From Actinacidiphila rubida (GTDB lineage: Bacteria; Actinomycetota; Actinomycetes; Streptomycetales; Streptomycetaceae), in the NCBI RefSeq assembly GCF_900110255.1, contig NZ_FODD01000013.1, forward strand, positions 1 through 64,000: 64,000 nt of DNA. The letters run 5' to 3'. Positions 34,063 through 41,722 of this stretch are shown here, in pieces. The position numbers were made by a program, and so were the translations under genes. Position 1 is the first letter of the stretch. Every line of letters starts with the position of its first letter. The notes beneath the pieces were generated by a model, which was given only the letters and a program-made list of their open reading frames with translations, was not told the DNA's origin and made no database searches.

Positions 34063-34326
34063 CTAGCTGTCGCGCGCACGCGCACGGAGCCGGTTGGCGC
34101 GGCGCCGTGCCGCACGGCGCTCCTCCTCGCTCAGGCCGCCCCATATGCCGGCCTCCTGGCCGGACTCCAGTGCCCACGCACGGCACTGCGCCATGACCGG
34201 GCAGCGCCGGCAGACGGCCTTCGCCTCCTCGATCTTCAGCACGGCCGGGCCGGTGGACCCGACGGGAAAGAACAGTTCCGGGTCCTCGTCGCGGCATGCG
34301 GCGCGGTTCTGCCAGTCAGCGACCAT
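34063..34326 (-). CDS. WhiB-like iron-sulfur transcriptional regulator (WblE/WhiB1 type)
   Basis: The 87-residue product starts at the ATG after GGAGGAACC. Four cysteines bind the [4Fe-4S] cluster: AACRDEDPELFFP, then VCRRCPVMAQC. The beta-turn GIWGGLSEEERRAARRR and a basic tail follow. The order ELFFPVGSTGPAVLKIEEAK closely follows WblE/WhiB1, an essential sigma-factor-binding, nitric-oxide-sensitive regulator. It may be a paralogue of a core copy elsewhere, which cannot be judged from this window. Confidence 0.9.
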   Translation of the reverse strand: MVADWQNRAACRDEDPELFFPVGSTGPAVLKIEEAKAVCRRCPVMAQCRAWALESGQEAGIWGGLSEEERRAARRRANRLRARARDS

Positions 34327-34853
34327 GGTTCCTCCATTGCTCGCTCGGTCGGTCACGGACGTCGTTCTTCTCCACCACCGCCTGTCCCGTGAGACGGAAG
34401 TGAAGCGAACGGATTTTCCGGCGACCGTTCCGAGGCGGCCAACTCGCCCCGCGGGACCAGTTGTCCCGGCACCCTGGAGGCTGCCGGACGGAGCGACTGG
34501 CCGACGGCCGACGGGACGGTGGCCGGATCAGCACGCAGGGCACGGCCCGGGGCGCGCGGAGGAGTGACCTGTGGGACGGATGATTTCCGTGTTCCCTCAC
34601 CGAAGGCGCACATTCGTTCAGGTGTTCCCTTCGTGCCGTTCGGGACCTCACTCTGAACCCCGGGCGGCCGACACCTTTCGCCCTTCTGAAGCGTCCTCGA
34701 ACCCGGACATGTTGAAATCCGCGCTGCGGTGGAACAATTCACGCAACCGCGCTCACAGTCGAGTGCACGACGCGACAACGTCCCGGACCCTCAAGCGCAT
34801 TCGGGAGTCGATACCGCCCCTCAGCCTTCTCCATCCTCATCCAGGACCACTCC
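34327..34853. other. Long divergent regulatory region, no gene seen
   Basis: This 527-base gap separates the WhiB-like and prenyltransferase genes. It is less GC-rich than its flanks, especially 34570-34760, as expected for a promoter region of a WhiB gene. Open frames inside lack starts and bias. GACAACGTCCC at 34769 resembles half of the LacI-type operator but is not palindromic. Confidence 0.45.
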
Positions 34854-35798
34854 ATGAACTTCACGGGACCCGCATTCTCGAGGGACCGCTTCCTCACCGA
34901 CATCAGTGCGACCGCCGAGGTTCTCGGCGCGCCGTACGACGAGTCGTTGACCCGTACCGTCGTCGACGCGTTCGCGGAGGGCTTCAGCACGGGTGCGCTC
35001 ATGCTGAAGACCACCGACCGGCCGCGGGACAGCCTCGGCTTCCGTCTCTATCCGCGCCGCCGGCTCAACGTCACGGGCCGGGCCGTCGCCGCGGGTCTGC
35101 TGGACCCGGGCGACCCGCTGCTGCCGGCGCTCAAGGGCTGGGCCGCGTCCAACCGCGGTGCCACCGAGTACTCGTGCGACTTCGACGCGGACTCCGGGCT
35201 GGTCTCGACCCGGGTGCACTTCGACACGCCGCGCCCGTTGCAGGAGGTTCTGACGGCGCCCGGTGTCCCCGGGTCCCTGCGCCTGTACGTCGACACCTTC
35301 CGCCACTTCGGCCTGGCACAGGTGCGGTTCGCGTCGGTCGACCACGGCAGGGACACCCTCGCGATCTGCTTCGGGGTCCAGGGGCCGGTCACGCCGAGCG
35401 GCGCCTCCGCGATCACGGCGCTGTCCGGTGCCGCGGCACCCTCGGAGGACACCGTGGCCGACCTCGCCCGGTTCCTGCCCCGCCAGTCGTACTCCCTGGC
35501 CCTGACCGTCCGGGCGAGCACCGGCGTGATCCAGCGGATCACCTTCGCCGCGCCCGGCCTGCCGGCGGAGGAGATGCCCGAACTCGGCCCCCGCCTGGCC
35601 GCGTTCTACGCGACCGCCCCCTCGTACGACGCAGTCGCGGTGAACGCCGCGGGGTGGTCGTTCGGCGCGCTCGAGGGCACCCACCGCAAGGGCGCGCGCA
35701 GTTACTGCGGTGACCTGGCCGGCCTGTTCCAGCGCTGGGCCGGCGTGGTCGGCAGCGGGGAGGCGCGGGACCCCGCGGTGTCCGCCGCGACCCCGTGA
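34854..35798 (+). CDS. ABBA-fold aromatic prenyltransferase (NphB/CloQ family)
   Basis: The 314-residue product follows AGGACCACTCC. It begins MNFTGPAFSRDRFLTDISAT and shows the repeating alpha-beta-beta-alpha pattern of the family: AFAEGFSTGALMLKTTDRPR, LGFRLYPRRRLN, YVDTFRHFGLAQVRFASVDH, TLAICFGVQGPVTPS and RQSYSLALTVRAS. Length fits NphB/CloQ (about 305-325 residues). These soluble enzymes lack the DDxxD motif and transfer a dimethylallyl or geranyl group to an aromatic acceptor, as in aminocoumarin and meroterpenoid pathways. No polyketide or isoprenoid genes adjoin it, so the acceptor is unknown. The type III PKS at 53411 is a possible but distant partner. Confidence 0.8.
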   Translation: MNFTGPAFSRDRFLTDISATAEVLGAPYDESLTRTVVDAFAEGFSTGALMLKTTDRPRDSLGFRLYPRRRLNVTGRAVAAGLLDPGDPLLPALKGWAASNRGATEYSCDFDADSGLVSTRVHFDTPRPLQEVLTAPGVPGSLRLYVDTFRHFGLAQVRFASVDHGRDTLAICFGVQGPVTPSGASAITALSGAAAPSEDTVADLARFLPRQSYSLALTVRASTGVIQRITFAAPGLPAEEMPELGPRLAAFYATAPSYDAVAVNAAGWSFGALEGTHRKGARSYCGDLAGLFQRWAGVVGSGEARDPAVSAATP

Positions 35799-35832
35799 CC
35801 CCGTGACCGCGTGACCGCGTGACCGCGTGACC
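35794..35832. repeat. Tandem 9-base repeat (CGTGACCGC) at prenyltransferase 3' end
   Basis: CGTGACCCC, then three CGTGACCGC units and CGTGACCGG run head to tail from the stop codon of the prenyltransferase gene. It is similar in unit length to the tract at 7949. Confidence 0.75.
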
Positions 35833-35864
35833 GGGAGCGTCACCGGGAGCGCGTGGTCCTGCGA

Positions 35865-35880
35865 CGGCGGCGTGCCGCCG
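35865..35880. terminator. Short hairpin downstream of prenyltransferase
   Basis: CGGCGG, CGTG loop, CCGCCG. It is short but GC-only and lies between convergent genes. Confidence 0.45.
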
Positions 35881-35954
35881 CCCGCGCGGCACGCCGAGCC
35901 GCGGGCTCGGTCCCGCACGCCGCCGCCCCGCACGCGGCGGCCACGGCACCCGGC

Positions 35955-36431
35955 TCAGTCCCGCACGGCTCCGTCCGGCCAGACCACCGCGTACGGGACC
36001 CCGGTGCGTGCGGCGAAGGCGACGGCGTCCGCGGTGCCCCCGTAGCCGCGGGACGGCTTGCCGTCCCACACCGCCAGGAGCAGTTCCACGGTCCGCACCA
36101 CGATCTCGCTGCCGGCCTGGTGCGCGTGGGAATCCGACTCCCGCAGGCCCGTGGAGTGCACCTCGCTCGCCCTGCGCAGCAGCGCGTCGTAGGTCGCACG
36201 GTGACTCTCCGGCAGGCTCTCGCGGTACTCCTCGGCCGGCACGACCACCTCGATCCGGCCCCCGTGGTCGAGCACGGCCTCGGCGAACCAGGTGTCGGGC
36301 CCGTCCGCGACGCACGTGACGCCGACGAGGCCGTGCGGGTCCTGCTGCTCGACCACGTCCACGAGCGCGGCGCGGACCATCCGCTCCACGTGCTCGGGCA
36401 GCCCGCGGTGCCCGGTGATGCCCATGCGCAT
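35955..36431 (-). CDS. SLOG/LOG-like nucleotide-binding domain protein
   Basis: The 158-residue product starts at the ATG after GGAAGGGTGTGGGAC. It opens with MRMGITGHRGLPEHVERMVR, the GITGHR loop seen in SLOG-type Rossmann-like domains that bind nucleotides, and continues GVTCVADGPDTWFAEAVLDH, IEVVVPAEEYRESLP, LLLAVWDGKPSRGYGGTADA and TGVPYAVVWPDG. The GYGGTADAV segment matches the glycine motif of LOG/DprA-like folds. It has no fused effector. Some SLOG proteins sense nucleotides in conflict systems; none is visible here. Confidence 0.75.
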   Translation of the reverse strand: MRMGITGHRGLPEHVERMVRAALVDVVEQQDPHGLVGVTCVADGPDTWFAEAVLDHGGRIEVVVPAEEYRESLPESHRATYDALLRRASEVHSTGLRESDSHAHQAGSEIVVRTVELLLAVWDGKPSRGYGGTADAVAFAARTGVPYAVVWPDGAVRD

Positions 36432-36603
36432 GTCCCACACCCTTCCGCCGGGCACTGCCGTGCGCGGCCCACGTCTTCGAGCGCGATCCAACCGGGATGT
36501 CAGTGCGAACGCCAGAGGGCCCGCCGGTCGGAGGACCTCGGACCGGCGGGATACCCGCACCGGCTGGAAGGCGCGGCGCGCACTCTGCCCGCCGCGTGCG
36601 GCC

Positions 36604-38700
36604 TCAACTGCCGTGCATGATCGTCGTACCCGTGTGGCCGGGCAGCGGCTGCTCGGCCCAGATGGTCTTGCCGCGGCGACCCTGGCGGCTGCCCCAGCGG
36701 TCGGTGAGCTGGGCGACGAGCAGCAGTCCGCGGCCGCCCTCGTCGAAGTCCCGGGCGCGCCGCAGGTGCGGGGCGGTGTTGCTGCCGTCCGACACCTCGC
36801 AGATGAGCGTGGTGTCGCGGATCAGGCGCAGTTCGATGGGGCCGCCGCCGTAGCGGATGGCGTTGGTGACGAGTTCGCTGGCGACGAGTTCGGTGGTGAG
36901 GGCCAGCTCGTCCAGGCCCCAGGTGGCGAGTTGGCCGGTGACGGCTCTGCGCAGGTCGGGGACGGCCGCGGGGTCGGCGGCGACCTCCCAGGTGGCGACC
37001 TGGTGGTGCGCCAGGAGGCGGGTGCAGGCCAGGAGCAGGGCGACGTCGTCGGTCGGCCCCTCGTCCGGCACGTGCTTCAGCAGCGCGTCACTGACCTGTT
37101 CGAGGGTGAGGGACGGCTGGTCGAGGATCTTGGCCGCCGTGCGGACGGCGCTGTCGGGGTCCTCGTCCAGCGCCCGCAGCAGCCCCTTGGTGAACAGCGC
37201 GAGCCGGCTGCCCTCGGGCACGTCGAACTCCGCGAGTTCGAAGGGGTAACCGCCGACGCCCAACGGCGGGCCGATGGGCACGTCCACCGGTACGGGCGCC
37301 TCGCCGCGGGCCAGGAGCACGGGCGGCACGTTGCCCGCGCTCGCCGCCGAACATCGGCCGGCCACCGGGTCGTAGACGACGTAGAGGCACGCGGCGCTGA
37401 ACTCCCCCACGGCCGGGCCCTCGTCAGCGGCGAATCCGTACTCGGCCCCGGAGTGGTACGCCGCGGCCGTCTCCTTCTCCAGCCGGATCACCACGTCGTT
37501 GAGCTGGGTCAGGAGTTCGTCCGGCGGCAGGTCGACGTCGGCGAGCGTGCGCACGGCGGTCCGCAGCTGGCCCATGGCCGCAGCGGCGTGCAGGCCGTGG
37601 CCGGCGACGTCGCCGACGACGAGGGCGACCCGGGCCCCGGACAGCGGGACCACGTCGTACCAGTCGCCGCCGAGCCCGGCCGGAGACGCGGCCGGCAGGT
37701 AGCGCGTGGCGCTGTCGACGGCGGACTTGCCGTCGATGCTGTGCGGCAGCAGGCCGCGCTGGAGGGCGAGGGCGGCGTGGTGTTCGCGGGTGTAGCGGCG
37801 GGCGTTGTCGACGCAGACCGCGGCGAGCGCCGCGAACTCCTCGGCGAGGACGAGGTCTTCGTCGGTGAACGGTGCCCGGGTGCGGTGCCGCCCGAAGAGG
37901 ACCACGCCCAGGATGACGCCGCGGGCCTGGAGCGGTACCACCATCAAGGAGTGCGCCGACGCGGCCGTGCCGGGACCGGGGCGGTCCTGAGCGTCCTGCT
38001 CCCACCACTGCCAGGAGTCGTCGCCGCGCCGGTGGTGCGATCCCCTGCCGGTGGCCAGCGCGACTCCGACCGGTGAGTCCTTGGGGAAGAGCTGGGTGGC
38101 GCCGATGGAGACGGCGGCCTCCGGGCGTCCGTCCAGCACGGACCGGTGGGCGACGCACCGGAAGAGCATGCGTTCCGGGCCGGGGGCGGGCCGCGCCTCC
38201 TCGCCGCGCAGGACGCTGTCGAGCAGTTCGACGAGCGTGAAGTCGGCGAAGTGGTCGATGCCGACCGCGGCCAGTTCGTCGGCCGTGCGGTGGATGTCGA
38301 GGGTGGTGCCGATGCGGGCGCTGGCCTCGTTCATGAGGACGAGCCGGTCGTGGGACCCGGGTCCCGTGTCGTCCGTCCCGTCCCCCGCCGGGCGGACGGA
38401 CAGGACCCAGAGCGGTTCCACGTCGAGGCCCTGCAGCGGCTGGGCGTGGACCGACAACCGGAGATCGTCTCCCTCCCGGCCGGCGGCGGCGAGCGACGCC
38501 GTCCAGGAGCGGGCGGACTGGCGCTGCCGCCACGCGGACGCGGAGGCCTGGTCCGCCCAGAGGGTGTGCAGGGTCTGCGCCATGGACTCCGGGGAGCCCC
38601 GGCCGAGCATCCGCTGGGCGGTGTCGTTCCAGGCCCTGACCGCGCCGTGCGTGTCGACGACGACGGTCGCCGGCCCTCTGGACGCCTCTGCCTCACCCAC
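36604..38700 (-). CDS. PAS-GAF-SpoIIE phosphatase with C-terminal RsbW-like HATPase
   Basis: The 698-residue product starts at GTG after GAGGGAGAGAGCCC. Domains in order: PAS (about 10-110, VVVDTHGAVRAWNDTAQRML), GAF (about 130-310, LMNEASARIGTTLDIHRTA), SpoIIE/PP2C (about 330-540, GLGGDWYDVVPL, VVGDVAGHG, DDVALLLACTRLL) and an HATPase_c_2 domain (about 570-690, LTTELVASELVTNAIRYGG with the N-box asparagine, EGGRGLLLVAQLTDRWG). Both phosphatase and anti-sigma-kinase modules lie in one chain, a Streptomyces hallmark. It would act in a partner-switching pathway controlling a sigma factor. It lies 37 bases downstream of the TetR gene. Confidence 0.9.
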   Translation of the reverse strand: MGEAEASRGPATVVVDTHGAVRAWNDTAQRMLGRGSPESMAQTLHTLWADQASASAWRQRQSARSWTASLAAAGREGDDLRLSVHAQPLQGLDVEPLWVLSVRPAGDGTDDTGPGSHDRLVLMNEASARIGTTLDIHRTADELAAVGIDHFADFTLVELLDSVLRGEEARPAPGPERMLFRCVAHRSVLDGRPEAAVSIGATQLFPKDSPVGVALATGRGSHHRRGDDSWQWWEQDAQDRPGPGTAASAHSLMVVPLQARGVILGVVLFGRHRTRAPFTDEDLVLAEEFAALAAVCVDNARRYTREHHAALALQRGLLPHSIDGKSAVDSATRYLPAASPAGLGGDWYDVVPLSGARVALVVGDVAGHGLHAAAAMGQLRTAVRTLADVDLPPDELLTQLNDVVIRLEKETAAAYHSGAEYGFAADEGPAVGEFSAACLYVVYDPVAGRCSAASAGNVPPVLLARGEAPVPVDVPIGPPLGVGGYPFELAEFDVPEGSRLALFTKGLLRALDEDPDSAVRTAAKILDQPSLTLEQVSDALLKHVPDEGPTDDVALLLACTRLLAHHQVATWEVAADPAAVPDLRRAVTGQLATWGLDELALTTELVASELVTNAIRYGGGPIELRLIRDTTLICEVSDGSNTAPHLRRARDFDEGGRGLLLVAQLTDRWGSRQGRRGKTIWAEQPLPGHTGTTIMHGS

Positions 38701-38737
38701 GGGCTCTCTCCCTCACCATCGGGGGCTGTCGCCGCCG

Positions 38738-39328
38738 TCAGTCCGGCCACAGGGCGCGGACGGCGCCCGGAAGGCCCTCCACTACTACAGGACCGAGGGT
38801 GGCCAACTGGAGGATGTAGCCCGGCACGGCCGCCACGATCACCTGTGTGAGCTGTTCGGGCGGCACGCCGGCGGGCAGCACGCCCTGTTCCTGGCGCTCC
38901 CGGACCAGTTCGGTGAGTTCGGCGGTCACGCCGGAGAGGGTGCTTCTGATCCGCTCGGCGAGCCCGGGGTCGCGCAGGGACTCCGCCCACACCAGCACGG
39001 CGATGGTGGCGAAGCCGTCCTGCTCGTGGCGTTCCCTGATCACCTGGAAGATGCCGGCGAGCACCTCTCCGATGCCGACCTGCGGCCTGGCCCCGGTCAT
39101 CCTGCGGATCTCGGCCGCCACCTCGGCGAGGTTCTCCTCGGCGATCGCGACGATCATGTCCCGCTTGCCGGGGAAGTAGCGGTAGACGGCCCCCGACGAC
39201 AGGCCCACCTCGGTCAACAGGTCCTGCATGGACGTGCCGTGGAAGCCGTCCCGCACGAAGCAGCGTCTGGCGCCGGCGAGGATCTGGGCGCGGCGGGCGT
39301 CCCGGTACTCCTGGCTCACTCTCGGCAT
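38738..39328 (-). CDS. TetR-family transcriptional regulator
   Basis: The 196-residue product has an N-terminal HTH: RRAQILAGARRCFVRDGFHG, TSMQDLLTEVGLSSGAVYRY and FPGKRDMIVAIAEENL. The C-terminal ligand domain is helical. The ATG has no ribosome site but a TAGGGT -10 box lies 6 bases away, and a near-perfect palindrome overlaps the promoter (39342-39369), so it probably represses itself and perhaps the divergent GNAT-AAA gene. Confidence 0.92.
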   Translation of the reverse strand: MPRVSQEYRDARRAQILAGARRCFVRDGFHGTSMQDLLTEVGLSSGAVYRYFPGKRDMIVAIAEENLAEVAAEIRRMTGARPQVGIGEVLAGIFQVIRERHEQDGFATIAVLVWAESLRDPGLAERIRSTLSGVTAELTELVRERQEQGVLPAGVPPEQLTQVIVAAVPGYILQLATLGPVVVEGLPGAVRALWPD

Positions 39329-39334
39329 ACGCCG

Positions 39335-39340
39335 ACCCTA
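39335..39340 (-). promoter_or_regulatory. Candidate -10 box for leaderless tetR-like gene
   Basis: TAGGGT on the minus strand ends 6 bases before the ATG at 39328. Confidence 0.5.
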
Positions 39341-39341
39341 C

Positions 39342-39369
39342 ATCAAAACGATCGATCGTTCGTTTTGAT
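39342..39369. promoter_or_regulatory. TetR operator: 28-base near-perfect palindrome
   Basis: ATCAAAACGA and TCGTTTTGAT are the outer arms around a GATCGATCG-type core; only one mirrored base pair breaks the symmetry. It lies between the divergent TetR and GNAT-AAA genes and covers the -35 region of the TetR promoter. Alternating CGATCG in an AT-rich frame is common for TetR sites. Confidence 0.8.
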
Positions 39370-39461
39370 GCCCTCTCGCAGTGGTCGATCCGCGCGGTTT
39401 GTCCCGGCGGCCCGGCCATCGGACAATGACGGGAAACGTCTCCGTTCCGGAGGAGGCCGCG

Positions 39462-40736
39462 GTGTCGCTCTGGCACCTGAGGGACTTCCACGACGACGAC
39501 CTCGACCAGGCCATCCAGCTGTGGGACCAGGGCCGTCAGGGAGACCTGTCCACGCCGGTCTTCCCCGTCTCCGAGGTCGTGACGGCCGCCCGTGCCGGCC
39601 AGCCGGCCGTGGTGGCGGTGGTCGGCGACGAGCTGGTGGGCATGGTCGTGGCCCGGGTGGAGGGCGAGCGGGCGTGGATCCTCCTGGTCGCCCTGTCCCC
39701 GCGCTGGCGCAACCGCGGTCTCGGCAGCACGCTGATCGCCGAGCTGGAACGCAGGTTGCGGGGTACCGGCGTGCGCCGCTTCGGGGCGCTGCTCTCCCCC
39801 GAGTCGAGCGGCACGTCGGCACTCGGGAACAGCGGCTACACCCGGACCGGAGGGCTGGTCTACTACGAGAAGCTGGAGCACCTGGGCGCGTCCGACGCGG
39901 GCCTGCTCGCCGAACTCGGGGGCCGCGTCCTGCCGGACGGGCTGTGGGAGCGGCTCGCGGGGATGCACGAGGCCAAGGACGCGATCGAGAAGCGCATCGT
40001 CCTGCCGCTGGTCGAGCCCGAGACCGCCGAGCGCTACGGCGTGTCCCCGCCCAAGGCCGTGATCCTCTTCGGGCCGCCGGGCACCGGCAAGACGACCTTC
40101 GCCAAGGCCGTCGCCTCACGCCTGGGCTGGCCGTTCGTCGAGCTCTTCCCGTCCCGGATGGCCGCCGGCGGCGGGCTGGCCGCGTCGCTGCGCGACGTGT
40201 TCGCGGACCTCGCGGAGCTGGAGAGCGTCGTGCTGTTCATCGACGAGGTCGAGGAGATCGCGGCCGCCCGCTCGGGTGTCGCGGTCGACCCCGGCCACGG
40301 CGTCACCAACGAACTGCTCAAGCTGATCCCGGCGTTCCGCGACCACGACGACCGGCTGCTGATCTGCGCCACCAACTCCCTGCGGACGCTGGACGCGGCG
40401 TTCCTGCGGCCCGGCAGGTTCGACTACATCCTTCCCGTCGGCCCCCCGGACGAGGCGGCCCGCCAGGCCATCTGGAACCGCTACCTGGGCCCGGCCACCG
40501 CGACCGTCGACGTCGGCCGGCTGGTCGGGGCCAGCGCGATGTTCACCCCGGCCGACATCGAGTTCGCCGCCCGCAAGGGCGCCCAGCGGGCCTTCGAGCG
40601 GGAGGTCAGCGACCGCACCGGCGCGCCGGCCGGCACCGACGACTACCTCACGGCCATCGCGGACACCCGCCCGACCCTCACCGACGCCGCCCTGACCGCC
40701 TTCCACGAGGACATCGAGCACCATCTGCGCACGTGA
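39462..40736 (+). CDS. GNAT acetyltransferase fused to a classical AAA+ ATPase
   Basis: The 424-residue product starts at GTG after GGAGGAGGCCGCG; an upstream ATG at 39426 lacks a site. Residues 1-137 are a GNAT domain (WRNRGLGSTLIAELERRLRG, motif A around R83-G88; GNSGYTRTGGLVYYEKLE). Residues about 155-424 are an AAA+ module: LAGMHEAKDAIEKRIVLPL, Walker A GPPGTGKT (204-211), Walker B VVLFIDE (256-262), sensor 1 ICATNSL, and the arginine-finger segment LDAAFLRPGRFDYILPVG. The ATPase half resembles FtsH/p97-type remodelling enzymes. It could couple protein acetylation to unfolding; that is inference. It is divergent from the TetR gene. Confidence 0.85.
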   Translation: MSLWHLRDFHDDDLDQAIQLWDQGRQGDLSTPVFPVSEVVTAARAGQPAVVAVVGDELVGMVVARVEGERAWILLVALSPRWRNRGLGSTLIAELERRLRGTGVRRFGALLSPESSGTSALGNSGYTRTGGLVYYEKLEHLGASDAGLLAELGGRVLPDGLWERLAGMHEAKDAIEKRIVLPLVEPETAERYGVSPPKAVILFGPPGTGKTTFAKAVASRLGWPFVELFPSRMAAGGGLAASLRDVFADLAELESVVLFIDEVEEIAAARSGVAVDPGHGVTNELLKLIPAFRDHDDRLLICATNSLRTLDAAFLRPGRFDYILPVGPPDEAARQAIWNRYLGPATATVDVGRLVGASAMFTPADIEFAARKGAQRAFEREVSDRTGAPAGTDDYLTAIADTRPTLTDAALTAFHEDIEHHLRT

Positions 40737-40831
40737 TCCGGCCGGCCTGCGAGGTGCGGCGTCTCGGGAAGGGCCGGCCGGTGTCCGGCGCGGGGGCGTG
40801 CCCCCGGTTCCCGGGCCCGCGCCCGGCCGCG

Positions 40832-40837
40832 TAGCTT
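40832..40837 (+). promoter_or_regulatory. Candidate -10 box for leaderless hydrolase gene
   Basis: TAGCTT ends 6 bases before the ATG at 40844, which has no ribosome site. Confidence 0.5.
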
Positions 40838-40843
40838 CCTGCC

Positions 40844-41716
40844 ATGACACTCCTCTCCCTGCCCGACGGCCGCACGCTCGAGTACCTGGTGGCCGGTCCC
40901 GACGGCGGCACGCCCCTGGTCCTGCACAACGGAACCCCTTCCGCGGCGCTGCTGTTCACGCCGATGGCGGCCGCCGCCGCCGCGCACGGCCTGCGCCTGG
41001 TGACGTGCAGCCGGCCCGGGTACGGGGCGTCCACCCCGCAACCCGGCCGCAGGGTCGCCGCGGTGGCCGCGGACACCGCCGCCGTCCTGGACGCGCTGGG
41101 CGCCGACCGCTTCGTGACCGCCGGCTGGTCCGGCGGCGGACCGCACGCGCTGGCCTGCGCGGCGCTCCTCCCCGATCGCTGCCGCGGCGCCGCCACGATC
41201 GCCGGCGTCGCGCCCTACGCCGCCGAGGGCCTGGACTGGCTGGAGGGCATGGGCGAGGAGAACGTCGAGGAGTTCGGCGCGGCCGTCTCCGGTGAGGGTC
41301 CGCTGACCGCCTTCCTCGAAGCGCAGGCCCCCGCGCTGGCGAAGGTGAGCGGCGACGACGTCGCCGCCGCGCTCGGCGACCTGGTGTCCGAGGTGGACCG
41401 CCGGGCGCTCACCGACGCGTTCGCCGGCTACACCGCGGCCCTCTTCCGGGCGGCCGTGGCCACCGGCGTGGCCGGCTGGCGCGACGACGACCTGGCGTTC
41501 GTCACCGGCTGGGGCTTCGACCCGGCGGCCATCACCACCCCGGTCGCGGTGTGGCAGGGCGCGGAGGACCGCATGGTGCCCTACGCCCACGGTCGCTGGC
41601 TGGCCGGGCACCTGCCCGCGGCCACCGCCCACCTCGAACCCGCGGAGGGCCATCTGTCCCTGGTGCTCGCCCGGTTCGGCGCGGTCGTGGCCGAACTGGC
41701 CTCTCACCTGGACTGA
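40844..41716 (+). CDS. Alpha/beta-fold hydrolase
   Basis: The 290-residue product has an HNGTPS oxyanion-hole strand near residue 28, nucleophile elbow AGWSGGGPHALA with S96, acid GAEDRMVPYAHG and histidine EPAEGHLSLV near the end. The triad appears intact. LVTCSRPGYGASTP is the usual strand-4 loop. Such proteins include esterases, epoxide hydrolases and lactonases; no substrate is indicated. It is convergent with the sialidase gene, with only six bases between stops. Confidence 0.87.
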   Translation: MTLLSLPDGRTLEYLVAGPDGGTPLVLHNGTPSAALLFTPMAAAAAAHGLRLVTCSRPGYGASTPQPGRRVAAVAADTAAVLDALGADRFVTAGWSGGGPHALACAALLPDRCRGAATIAGVAPYAAEGLDWLEGMGEENVEEFGAAVSGEGPLTAFLEAQAPALAKVSGDDVAAALGDLVSEVDRRALTDAFAGYTAALFRAAVATGVAGWRDDDLAFVTGWGFDPAAITTPVAVWQGAEDRMVPYAHGRWLAGHLPAATAHLEPAEGHLSLVLARFGAVVAELASHLD

Positions 41717-41722
41717 CGCGGG

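Noticed and set aside
34769..34780. GACAACGTCCC upstream of the prenyltransferase as a further LacI-type operator
   Set aside because: Only the left half matches; there is no palindrome, so it is probably chance.
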